From the NCBI GenBank assembly GCA_902782625.1, contig CACZNZ010000298.1:1-7390 (forward strand): a stretch of 7,390 bases of DNA, read 5' to 3'. The notes under the pieces were generated by a model, which was not told the DNA's origin, did no database searches, and saw only the letters and a program-made list of their open reading frames with translations. Both the position numbers and the translations under genes were made by a program. Origin of the DNA: an uncultured Lachnospiraceae bacterium (GTDB lineage: Bacteria; Bacillota; Clostridia; Lachnospirales; Lachnospiraceae). Positions 1 to 6,769 of this stretch are shown here, in pieces (position 1 is the first letter of the stretch; every line of letters begins with the position of its first letter).

Positions 1-877
1 GAAGAGAATCATCCCTCACGGCATAAGCCCTGTAACTTAAGCCCAGTTCCAGCAGAAAATTTTTCAAAAAAAATGCATCGTGATATGGTATGGGACTCAG
101 TTTCATATAATGCCGGTTCGGAATGTCGTAGAGAGCTGCCCCATCCATGACAATAACCGGGACTTTGACATCAAGCATACCCATCTGCGATATCATAAAA
201 GCAGGCGCCCATTTACTGATCAGGCATATCTTTGCCCCTTCCTCAAACAACCGGTTCAGTATAACCAGCACATTGGTAGATACTCTCGAAAAACGGTCGG
301 GCACCAGATCCTGCAGTCTGATAAAAAAGACATATTCCCCATGCTTCTTTCTGGGAAGTGTAATGGAATTGACAACTCCGGCGACCACAATACCGATCAA
401 CGTATCGATGATTCTGTCGAGTGTTGTCTGAAACGGCGCCTCCAGATCCGGATAAGTGGCAACAATACAGATAAAGACGATTGCAGACAAAGAGGCGGCA
501 TCCGTCTTCTGTATGACAACCGTGCTGTAAAGCGTTATCATAATACCGACACTCATCAGAACATATACGAGGAGTATATGAGGATGAATGTCGTGTCTGG
601 AAAGTATAATCATCAGCCATAAAAACAAGACCGCCCACCCGGCACCTACCAGAGTACCGATCACTCTGTTGACGGAAGTTTCTATACTGTCTGAGCGATA
701 AGGCTGAATACAGATGATCGCCGCCACGGTAGACTGCATGACCAGACCATCATAACCTCTCAGCCAGTAGATCCCCAGGCAGATAAAGACAGCAACTGCT
801 GTTTTGATAATCCTCTGGCCCAGATGAGGCATTTTCATATATCGTTGTATCTGATTCTTCTTTACATCTACTTTCAT
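1..877 (-). CDS. FUSC/aromatic-acid-exporter-like membrane protein with degenerate HAD-like C-terminal region (partial, 3' end off window)
   Basis: An uninterrupted frame of 292 codons runs from the ATG at 877-875 to the left edge with no stop, so the C terminus is missing. GGAG (complement of 884-887) lies 6 bases before the ATG. Residues 1-175 have the FUSC/ArAE N-terminal pattern: hydrophobic segments near 23-39, 43-58, 71-92, 100-122, 128-141 and 154-172, with the family-like IQPYRSDSIETSVNRVIGTLVGA at 57-79 seen as IQP followed by S/T-rich and RxxGTLxG motifs. This family includes inner-membrane efflux proteins for aromatic acids; the substrate here is unknown. Residues 181-251 resemble a Cof-type HAD hydrolase: FFIRLQDL at 184-191 aligns with the FFDLDGTL motif I but lacks both aspartates, and VIVMDGAALYD at 241-251 aligns with the VIxxNGAxIYD segment. 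It is the last visible gene of the operon, 51 bp after the phosphatase gene. FUSC membership is fairly sure; the HAD resemblance is moderate. Confidence 0.82.
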   Translation of the reverse strand, partial: MKVDVKKNQIQRYMKMPHLGQRIIKTAVAVFICLGIYWLRGYDGLVMQSTVAAIICIQPYRSDSIETSVNRVIGTLVGAGWAVLFLWLMIILSRHDIHPHILLVYVLMSVGIMITLYSTVVIQKTDAASLSAIVFICIVATYPDLEAPFQTTLDRIIDTLIGIVVAGVVNSITLPRKKHGEYVFFIRLQDLVPDRFSRVSTNVLVILNRLFEEGAKICLISKWAPAFMISQMGMLDVKVPVIVMDGAALYDIPNRHYMKLSPIPYHDAFFLKNFLLELGLSYRAYAVRDDSL

Positions 878-883
878 CGATTA

Positions 884-887
884 CTCC
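884..887 (-). promoter_or_regulatory. Ribosome binding site of the FUSC-like gene
   Basis: The minus strand reads GGAG followed by six bases and ATG at 877. It supports the start chosen for the FUSC-like gene over the in-frame internal ATG codons at residues 14 and 16. Confidence 0.7.
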
Positions 888-928
888 ATTTGCAGAGGAT
901 ACCGTTTTAAGATATATCAGTATATTCT

Positions 929-2542
929 TTATTTGTGCAGATATTTCATACAAAGCATGGTAAGATCGTCAAATTGTTCTTCATTGCCGACAAAGTCAGC
1001 CACAGCACGCCAGATATTTTCAATAGTCGTCACTGTAGATGCATCAGGGGCAATATTTAATGCCTCAAGCAACCTCTTTGTACCAAACATATTCCAATTC
1101 TCATCGGTTGCCTCCGGCAGGCCATCCGTATAGAGGAACAGCTTTGATCCGTAATCCATCTTGAATTCATAATTCGTATATTTCATATCTGGCATTCCGC
1201 CCAGCACAAGTCCATGACTGTCTCTGATCAAAGCAAATTTTCCGCCTGTTTTTTTGAACACCGGATACTCATGACCGGCATTGGCCGCAATCACTTTACC
1301 TGTAGAAATTTCCAGAATGCCGACCCACGCAGTGACAAACATATCCATCTTATTATCGCAGATAGCGTTGTTAGCATTTTCCAGAATATCTGCCGGAGAA
1401 TGGCCCATCATGGCCTGATTCGCCAAAATGGCTTTGGATTCCATCATGAAAAGGGCAGCCGGAACTCCTTTGTCCGAGACATCGGCGATCACCATGTAAA
1501 GATGGTCTTCATCAATGAGGAAATAATCATAGAAATCTCCACCGACTTCCCTGGCCGCATCCATACTCCCGTAAATATCAAACTCCGGACGATCCGGAAA
1601 TGCTGGATATTCGCCGGGAAGCATACTGTCCTGAATCATAGAAGCCAGTTTCAGTTCAGTCTCAATGCGCTGATTCTTTGCAGTCACCAATGTCAGATCT
1701 TCCACATAATCATGGATCTGAGATTCCATCCGGTCAATGGAATGGGCAAGATGTCCGATCTCATCCCGATTGCTGATGACATCTCCTAGTTTTTCACTGT
1801 TTTTCACATTCTCATTGGCAAATCGGATCGCTTCATCCGTGATATCTTTGACAGGCTTTAACAGTGTGGAATCCAGATAGATCCATTGAACGGCAATAAC
1901 CAGGAATGCTACGAAAACCAACAGGAAGAAGACTCTGTTTAGGAATTCATGCCTGGCTTCGACCACTGCATCAAGCTGTCGCTGGACACACAGGATGGCT
2001 TTTGTAGTTCCTTTCGAGTCTCTGACCGCAACCATGGCTGTGATATGCGGATCTGTCTCAATATATCCCTCATTGCGCACAACCAGTGCCTGATCGATCT
2101 CCTTTTCATACAGTGCTTTATAATTTTCCTTGTATTCATCATTCGTGGTCTCTCGCACATACCCAAACGGAAACCTGTTATAGTTGGACTCACTGTTCAT
2201 CGCAGAAAACAGAAATTTGATATGATTATAATCTGAGGTATCAGGCTGAATCATGTAGATGAAAGTCACTTCCTGAGAATTACAGAGCTTATCCATGTTC
2301 ATCAGCGTACGATTGTATTCAACTGTCTTTCCATCGCTTTCCTCCAGGGCATCAATACGATCAACATTAATCATCTCCAAAGCGGAATTCGCTGTTTTGA
2401 ACGCTCCATCCGCGTATTGGTCCATCAGTGTCCTTGTGATTCCCTGGTAGCCAATCGTACAGACAATGACAGAATATACGATTAACTGAAGAATTACGAC
2501 AATCAGAATTCTCAAAACGAGATTTTCTTTGATTCGTTTCAT
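929..2542 (-). CDS. Membrane-bound SpoIIE-family PP2C protein serine/threonine phosphatase with HAMP domain (537 aa)
   Basis: Layout: TM1 about 8-32, an extracytoplasmic sensor region of about 170 residues (33-202), TM2 203-222, HAMP about 223-275, a short coiled linker, then a SpoIIE/RsbU-type PP2C domain from about 296 to the end. Metal-site aspartates expected for the family are present: D336 in GGDFYD, D354 in IADVSDKG, D473 in YTDGLPEAT and D525/D526 in EQFDDLT, so it should be active. Family members dephosphorylate a serine on a STAS-domain anti-anti-sigma factor in response to a signal, freeing a sigma factor; no such partner is visible here, so the substrate is unknown. The extracellular part has no motif I can name; it may be a compact CACHE/PAS-like fold. 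The start is ATG at 2542 with GAGGA 8 bases upstream. It follows its larger paralogue by 59 bp and shares about 62 of 81 residues with it over the first part of the catalytic domain (hand count). Confidence 0.93.
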   Translation of the reverse strand: MKRIKENLVLRILIVVILQLIVYSVIVCTIGYQGITRTLMDQYADGAFKTANSALEMINVDRIDALEESDGKTVEYNRTLMNMDKLCNSQEVTFIYMIQPDTSDYNHIKFLFSAMNSESNYNRFPFGYVRETTNDEYKENYKALYEKEIDQALVVRNEGYIETDPHITAMVAVRDSKGTTKAILCVQRQLDAVVEARHEFLNRVFFLLVFVAFLVIAVQWIYLDSTLLKPVKDITDEAIRFANENVKNSEKLGDVISNRDEIGHLAHSIDRMESQIHDYVEDLTLVTAKNQRIETELKLASMIQDSMLPGEYPAFPDRPEFDIYGSMDAAREVGGDFYDYFLIDEDHLYMVIADVSDKGVPAALFMMESKAILANQAMMGHSPADILENANNAICDNKMDMFVTAWVGILEISTGKVIAANAGHEYPVFKKTGGKFALIRDSHGLVLGGMPDMKYTNYEFKMDYGSKLFLYTDGLPEATDENWNMFGTKRLLEALNIAPDASTVTTIENIWRAVADFVGNEEQFDDLTMLCMKYLHK

Positions 2543-2550
2543 TGTATTCT

Positions 2551-2555
2551 TCCTC
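2551..2555 (-). promoter_or_regulatory. Ribosome binding site of the 537-aa phosphatase gene
   Basis: GAGGA on the minus strand lies 8 bases before the ATG at 2542. It lies in the 59-bp gap between the two phosphatase genes, where I see no terminator, consistent with co-transcription. Confidence 0.65.
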
Positions 2556-2601
2556 TATCTGTAAATGTTATCCACATTTCTTACTGACACTTCCAGCGTT
2601 A

Positions 2602-4785
2602 TCAGTCCTTGTGAACATCATGTCCCTTATATTCGAGACAGAGCATGGTAAGATCATCGAATTGCTCTGCTCCTTCTACAAACTGATTCACCGCATTTTT
2701 TATGTTTAACAGAACCTTCTGCGGTGAGGCATCCGGTTCTTCATTCAATGCAGCCATCACTCTTTCCGTTCCGAACAGTTCGTTGTTTTTGTTCGTCGCT
2801 TCAGGAAGCCCATCTGTATATACAAAGATCGTAGTGCCCGGCGTCAGAGTCATCTCATATTCAGTGTATCGAAGCCCTTCCATTCCTCCGATTACAAAAC
2901 CGTGTTTGTCCTTATAAAGCTCAAATTCCTGATCAGGATATCTCAGGGCAGGATATTCATGCCCTGCATTGGCTGCGGAGAGTCTTCCCGTCTTCAGATC
3001 AAGAATACCAAGCCATACCGTAACAAACATCTGTGCCTCATTGTTGGTACAGAGAGCTTCGTTGGTCCTGGTAAGAACTTCCTCAGGTGAATTCACCAGC
3101 ATCGCACTGTTTTGCAGAATGATCTTCGAGGCCATCATAAACAATGCCGCCGGCACACCCTTCCCTGATACATCTGCGATCACCATACAAAGATGATCCT
3201 CATCGATCAGGAAATAATCATAGGAATCGCCGCCAACTTCGCTGGCAGAATCCATGCTGGCATAAATGTCAAACTCAGGTCTTTCCGGAAAAGCCGGGAA
3301 AATATGCGGAAGCATCGCTGCCTGGATATCGGTAGCAAGTGAAAGCTCTGTGCTGATACGTTGTTTCTCTGCAGTTACCCTCTTGATCTGCTCAAGATAC
3401 TCTACCGTTTTATGGGAAAGTGAAGCAAAAGATTGTGCCAGTTCTTCGATTTCATCACCGGTACGATAGGTATCCTCCATGACAAATTCAAGATTTCGAC
3501 CGCCAAGTTCCGATATTCTCCTGGTAATGATATTTAAAGGAGTGACAATCCGTCCGGCCAATATCAAAGCTCCGGCAAGAACTACAGCCATCACGATCAG
3601 CAGGAGTACGATTGTTGTCATCCTGGAATAACCGGTTTTTTTCTGATAGACCGCTGCTATGTCTGTCTGAATCTTTTTTTGACCATCCTGCAGCATGGCA
3701 GCCGGTTTATCTGCTGCCTCTTTTGTACACAGAGAGATCAGCGCCCACCCCACGGTTTCGACCGGTGCGCCAATCATATAACAAGGTCCTTCATCCAGGG
3801 TAATCAGCCGCAGATCTGTTGTCTTTTTCATGGCATCCTGAATCATGGAAGCCAGATCTTTATTTCCTGACGTTCTTAAGTCTTTCGCTTCCGAAGAAGG
3901 TATTACTTTGAATTCTCCTTCTGCTTTCGGGGAAAAGACCACATGCCCGTATTGATTGATGACACAGACAAAGCTTCCATTCTCTTCTGAAGCCTGGACC
4001 GCTTCCTTCATGGATGTAAGAAACAGGTCTGATCCGACAACCGCTGCCAGCTTTCCGTCAACATATATCGGCATAGCACATACAATCCCGATATCTCCGG
4101 TAAAGGCATCCGTCTCCACATCGGTAAAAATGAGCCCTTTCTCTTTTACAGCCTGTTTATACCATGGACGTGTCCGAGGATCGTAACTGATCATAGTGCC
4201 CTTTTCATCAAACTTTGAAGCAGTTCGGTCATCTGTCACAATAAAAACCCCATCCGGAAGGGCAACAAAACAAGAATTCGTCTCTGCCGAAGTACCGAAC
4301 AGCGCTTCCATCAGATCTGCCATGTTTCCCGCAAGACCTATCCGGTCTGCCAGGTCAGGCGCTGTCATATCTATTCCATCAGCTGAAATCAGCTGAGCAG
4401 TCACCTTCCCGTTTTTTGCAGGATCAGGTGCTGCAGGTGTTACCCTCGGATAAGCAGATGGATTGGCGAACAGTTTCCCTGCATAATTCCCCATGACCTC
4501 TACACGGTTTTTCAAGCTCCGGAAAAGGTCATCTGCCACATAAGCAGAAAGCTGTGTCCGTTCGCTCATTGACTGATCAATGACAGAATTCATTACCGTA
4601 TCTGTGGTTTTCTGGATAGATTCACTCTGTTTTCTGTTCGATTCTACTGACAGTTTGACAAGCATATTGTTGTGATACACAGCAACTGCCATATACGCAG
4701 CCGTCAGCAAAATAACTGTAAACAAAATCAGATTGAAGACCTTTGTCTGTATTCCGCCAATCACCAGATTCTTCACACGTTTCAT
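2602..4785 (-). CDS. Membrane-bound dCACHE-HAMP-SpoIIE PP2C protein serine/threonine phosphatase (727 aa)
   Basis: Layout: TM1 about 17-37; a large extracytoplasmic region 38-385 with a dCACHE-type sensor, marked by the signature YDPRTRPWYKQA (201-212) followed by a DxxTGDIGIVCAMPIY-like strand (226-241) and GKLAAVVGSDL (244-254); TM2 about 390-411; HAMP about 412-464; a linker helix; then a SpoIIE/PP2C domain at about 478-718. The catalytic aspartates are present: D520 in GGDSYD (Ser where the paralogue has Phe), D538 in IADVSGKG, D658 in YTDGLPEAT and D710/D711 in EQFDDLT. dCACHE domains usually bind small ligands such as amino acids or carboxylates; the ligand is not predictable here. By family it should dephosphorylate a phospho-serine on a STAS-type regulator, but none is encoded nearby. 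The start is ATG at 4785, because GAGGAG (complement of 4793-4798) sits 7 bases upstream; the in-frame GTG at 4800 overlaps this site. The gene follows the recombinase-like gene by 26 bp. Confidence 0.94.
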   Translation of the reverse strand: MKRVKNLVIGGIQTKVFNLILFTVILLTAAYMAVAVYHNNMLVKLSVESNRKQSESIQKTTDTVMNSVIDQSMSERTQLSAYVADDLFRSLKNRVEVMGNYAGKLFANPSAYPRVTPAAPDPAKNGKVTAQLISADGIDMTAPDLADRIGLAGNMADLMEALFGTSAETNSCFVALPDGVFIVTDDRTASKFDEKGTMISYDPRTRPWYKQAVKEKGLIFTDVETDAFTGDIGIVCAMPIYVDGKLAAVVGSDLFLTSMKEAVQASEENGSFVCVINQYGHVVFSPKAEGEFKVIPSSEAKDLRTSGNKDLASMIQDAMKKTTDLRLITLDEGPCYMIGAPVETVGWALISLCTKEAADKPAAMLQDGQKKIQTDIAAVYQKKTGYSRMTTIVLLLIVMAVVLAGALILAGRIVTPLNIITRRISELGGRNLEFVMEDTYRTGDEIEELAQSFASLSHKTVEYLEQIKRVTAEKQRISTELSLATDIQAAMLPHIFPAFPERPEFDIYASMDSASEVGGDSYDYFLIDEDHLCMVIADVSGKGVPAALFMMASKIILQNSAMLVNSPEEVLTRTNEALCTNNEAQMFVTVWLGILDLKTGRLSAANAGHEYPALRYPDQEFELYKDKHGFVIGGMEGLRYTEYEMTLTPGTTIFVYTDGLPEATNKNNELFGTERVMAALNEEPDASPQKVLLNIKNAVNQFVEGAEQFDDLTMLCLEYKGHDVHKD

Positions 4786-4792
4786 GTCAATT

Positions 4793-4798
4793 CTCCTC
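4793..4798 (-). promoter_or_regulatory. Ribosome binding site deciding the start of the 727-aa phosphatase
   Basis: GAGGAG on the minus strand is 7 bases before the ATG at 4785. The alternative GTG start at 4800 overlaps the first base of this site, so translation most likely begins at the ATG, giving 727 rather than 732 residues. Confidence 0.8.
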
Positions 4799-4811
4799 AC
4801 TTCCCGGAAGA

Positions 4812-5240
4812 TTACAGTCCTTTACTTTTTTGATATTCTTCCAGGGCTTGTTCCATCATTTCCGTAATACGTTCTCCCTCACGGACAGTAATCAACTTAA
4901 CATTATGCTGACAAAGATAAATATAGAATGCCATGATAAAGTTAAAATCCGATGCTATTGCGCCCATATAAGTCACAACGACAAGATCAATTTTTCCATC
5001 TCTGATATCCTCTAGCATTTCTTCCAGTTTAGGTCGCAAATAGACACCCTTCATGCAATTGCTCTCAATCATTGTATGTTTCGTATCAATATATGTGATA
5101 AAATTCTGACCATCTCCATAAAGATCTTCCACCTTATCTTTACACATGGTAACGGCTGACATAATAAGATGTTCTCCGGACTCATTGATATCATGGCTGT
5201 TTGTGTCATGTCTGTGATATTGATAAATTGCTGTTCTCAT
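4812..5240 (-). CDS. Small protein with degenerate serine-recombinase (resolvase) N-terminal domain, catalytic residues absent (142 aa)
   Basis: The protein has the outline of a resolvase/invertase catalytic domain: an opening MRTAIYQYHR strand, then RPKLEEMLEDIRDGKIDLVVV (69-89), which matches the family's RPxLxxMLxDIxxGKIDxVVV helix and strand, and a closing NVKLITVREG strand (113-122). Every catalytic position is changed. The nucleophile serine of the family's RVS motif aligns with R10 (YHR at 8-10), and the two arginines of the DRLxR motif align with A94 and S97 in YMGAIASD. There is no DNA-binding C-terminal domain. It is therefore unlikely to cut DNA. The reading frame is intact with a good AAGGAGG 5 bases before the ATG, so it looks like a maintained gene and not a decaying remnant. 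It is first in the operon, 26 bp before the 727-aa phosphatase, which suggests a regulatory or structural role in that signalling module. The function is unknown. Confidence 0.8.
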   Translation of the reverse strand: MRTAIYQYHRHDTNSHDINESGEHLIMSAVTMCKDKVEDLYGDGQNFITYIDTKHTMIESNCMKGVYLRPKLEEMLEDIRDGKIDLVVVTYMGAIASDFNFIMAFYIYLCQHNVKLITVREGERITEMMEQALEEYQKSKGL

Positions 5241-5245
5241 GAAAT

Positions 5246-5252
5246 CCTCCTT
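5246..5252 (-). promoter_or_regulatory. Ribosome binding site of the recombinase-like gene
   Basis: AAGGAGG on the minus strand, 5 bases before the ATG at 5240. It is the strongest ribosome binding site in the operon, consistent with this being a real first gene. Confidence 0.8.
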
Positions 5253-5272
5253 ATCTTGCTAGCTTTTTTTAA

Positions 5273-5301
5273 ATTATACGATATCATGTTTAATTCCGCA
5301 A
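5273..5301 (-). promoter_or_regulatory. SigA-type promoter of the four-gene minus-strand operon
   Basis: On the minus strand, TTGCGG (complement of 5296-5301) and a perfect TATAAT (complement of 5273-5278) are separated by 17 bases. Transcription would start near 5266, giving a leader of about 26 bases that holds the ribosome binding site. The -35 box matches only in TTG. Confidence 0.6.
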
Positions 5302-5347
5302 CCGTCATCTCTCTATACATTTTAATTGTATAATTCGGCATCTGATA

Positions 5348-5376
5348 TTGTAATTAATTGCACTCAGGAGTATAAT
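5348..5376 (+). promoter_or_regulatory. SigA-type promoter of gldA
   Basis: TTGTAA (5348-5353) and TATAAT (5371-5376) are separated by 17 bases, placing the transcript start near 5383 and leaving a leader of about 42 bases. The -10 box lies in an imperfect inverted repeat (GTAT at 5370-5373 against ATAC at 5381-5384, flanked by CAGG and CTGG), which might be an operator. A second TATAAT at 5329-5334 has no convincing -35 box. Confidence 0.65.
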
Positions 5377-5407
5377 AATAATACCTGGAGAATGATGTTT
5401 TTGTATT

Positions 5408-5414
5408 AGGGAGG
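5408..5414 (+). promoter_or_regulatory. Ribosome binding site of gldA
   Basis: AGGGAGG lies 10 bases before the ATG at 5425. An ATG at 5418 is nearer but out of frame with the dehydrogenase, so the 5425 start stands. Confidence 0.75.
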
Positions 5415-5424
5415 TAAATGAATT

Positions 5425-6522
5425 ATGGCAAGAATCATCATTGCACCTAACAGATATGTCCAAGGCCCCGGCGTCCTGGCTGATATTGCAGATTATGCTG
5501 TGAAATATGGCAAAAAGCCGTTCATTCTTATCAGCGAAGGCGGAAAAAAACGTTTTGGGGAAGGAATTGAAAAAAGCTTTGAAGGAACCGGAATTGAGCT
5601 TACTTTCGAAGTCTTTAGAGGAGAGTGTTCCAAAAATGAGATCAATCGTCTCAATGAACTTGTAAAGGAAGGCGGATGTGATCTGGTTATCGGTGTCGGC
5701 GGAGGAAAAATCTTCGATACGGCAAAAGCTGTTGCCTACTATTGCGCAACTCCGGTAATCGTTGTTCCTACCATCGCAGCAACCGATGCTCCATGTTCGG
5801 CTCTTTCCGTAGTTTATACCGATGACGGTGTATTCGAAGAATACCTGTGGCTCCCGGCAAACCCGAATCTGGTTCTGGTAGATTCACAGGTAGTTGCCAA
5901 TGCACCGGCAAGACTTCTGGTATCCGGTATGGGTGATGCTCTTGCAACTTACTTTGAAGCCAAAGCATGTCAGGTAAGTAATGCAACAAGCTGTGCAGGC
6001 GGAACCATCACCACGGCTGCCATCACGCTTGCAAAAGTATGTTATGATACACTGATTGCAGAAGGTGTCAAAGCAAAACTCGCAGTAGAAAACAATGCTG
6101 TAACAGAAGCAGTAGAGAAAATCATCGAAGCTAATACACTTCTTTCCGGTATGGGATTTGAGTCAGGCGGACTGGCTGGCGCTCACGCGATCCATAACGG
6201 ACTGACCGCTATCAAAGAATGCCATCACCTGTATCATGGAGAGAAAGTTGCTTTCGGAACTCTTACTCAGCTTGTTCTGGAGAATGCAGATGAAGATCTT
6301 CTTGATGAAGTTGTCGGCTTCTGCATGGACGTAGGACTTCCTACCACATTTGCTGATCTCGGTATTGAGAATGTAGATAAAGACGCTCTGATGGAAGCAG
6401 CTGAACTGGCTGCTGCACCGACAGACACCTGCGGCAACGAGCCTGTAGAGATTACACCGCAGAAAGTATTTGATGCCATGATCGCAGCAGATGCAATCGG
6501 AAGATATTACAAAGGGGAATAG
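5425..6522 (+). CDS. gldA: Glycerol dehydrogenase, NAD-dependent, metal-binding (365 aa)
   Basis: A full-length member of the iron-containing alcohol dehydrogenase superfamily, glycerol dehydrogenase branch, at the usual length. It oxidises glycerol to dihydroxyacetone with NAD+ in the cytoplasm; relatives also act on 1,2-propanediol and related diols. The N-terminal Rossmann-like domain carries GVGGGKIFDTAK (90-101), the dinucleotide-binding loop. The metal ligands of the family are in place: D171 in SGMGDALATYFEA, H254 in GLAGAHAIHNGL and H271 in LYHGEKVAFG. D121 in AATDAPCSA is the conserved substrate-pocket aspartate. The metal is normally zinc in this branch. It stands alone, with its own promoter and terminator; no dihydroxyacetone kinase or glycerol transporter is next to it, so whether it feeds glycerol into glycolysis or regenerates NAD+ cannot be told from the context. 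It is divergent from the phosphatase operon, and co-regulation is possible but not shown. Confidence 0.96.
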   Translation: MARIIIAPNRYVQGPGVLADIADYAVKYGKKPFILISEGGKKRFGEGIEKSFEGTGIELTFEVFRGECSKNEINRLNELVKEGGCDLVIGVGGGKIFDTAKAVAYYCATPVIVVPTIAATDAPCSALSVVYTDDGVFEEYLWLPANPNLVLVDSQVVANAPARLLVSGMGDALATYFEAKACQVSNATSCAGGTITTAAITLAKVCYDTLIAEGVKAKLAVENNAVTEAVEKIIEANTLLSGMGFESGGLAGAHAIHNGLTAIKECHHLYHGEKVAFGTLTQLVLENADEDLLDEVVGFCMDVGLPTTFADLGIENVDKDALMEAAELAAAPTDTCGNEPVEITPQKVFDAMIAADAIGRYYKGE

Positions 6523-6549
6523 TATTCGAACTTTAACAGACTAACAATA

Positions 6550-6586
6550 ACCGCCAGGGTTTATACAATGTATTAATCCTGGCGGT
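6550..6586 (+). terminator. Rho-independent terminator of gldA
   Basis: ACCGCCAGG (6550-6558) pairs perfectly with CCTGGCGGT (6578-6586). The stem can extend through three further pairs (one G-U) and, after a U-U mismatch, an ATAC/GTAT stem capped by a 3-base loop. CTTGTTTTG follows as a broken T-tract. It sits 28 bases after the gldA stop. Confidence 0.88.
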
Positions 6587-6681
6587 CTTGTTTTGCATCG
6601 GAGGTCAGATATAGTGCGTTCATTTTATTCCACGCTTGCTGCTAGGCCGAATTCCTGCGCTTTGGAATGATCAAAATCGAA
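6587..6681. other. Intergenic stretch without recognisable content
   Basis: About 95 bases between the gldA terminator and the long palindrome. I see no frame with a ribosome binding site, no RNA gene and no strong hairpin; only a 5-bp ATTCC/GGAAT inverted repeat near 6649-6669. Confidence 0.4.
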
Positions 6682-6739
6682 AATGGGTTTTCATTATCTT
6701 ATCCGCCTGTTATCGGCGACAAGAAAATGAAAACCCATT
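6682..6739. terminator. Long bidirectional hairpin terminator between convergent gldA and the HxlR gene
   Basis: AATGGGTTTTCATT (6682-6695) pairs over 14 bases with AATGAAAACCCATT (6726-6739). Inside, TCTT (6697-6700) pairs with AAGA (6721-6724), and CGCC (6704-6707) with GGCG (6715-6718) around a 7-base loop. T-rich sequence follows on both strands: CTTATTTTTCTT after 6739 on plus, and TTCGATTTTG on minus. It lies 30 bases past the HxlR stop, so that gene is its main client, with back-up for gldA. Confidence 0.8.
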
Positions 6740-6769
6740 CTTATTTTTCTTGAATAAAAAGCGCTCTTA

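Noticed and set aside
80..622. Long open plus-strand frame opposite the FUSC-like gene, and overlapping frames at 243-638 and 750-953 on minus
   Set aside because: They are shadows. The continuous minus-strand frame from 877 to the edge gives six membrane segments and FUSC motifs, while these give low-complexity, non-protein-like sequences without ribosome binding sites.
1214..1789. Plus-strand frame opposite the 537-aa phosphatase
   Set aside because: It is antisense to the conserved SpoIIE core, has no ribosome binding site and no recognisable domain.
4786..4800. Upstream in-frame GTG start for the 727-aa phosphatase
   Set aside because: The GTG overlaps the GAGGAG ribosome binding site that serves the ATG at 4785, and no site lies at the right distance before it.
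4812..5240. Active resolvase or remnant of a mobile element
   Set aside because: The catalytic serine and arginines are all replaced, there is no DNA-binding domain, no terminal repeats are visible, and the gene sits tightly in an operon.
6523..6769. Possible small RNA or riboswitch in the gldA-HxlR gap
   Set aside because: The two hairpins are explained as terminators; I see no promoter in the gap and no known riboswitch core.
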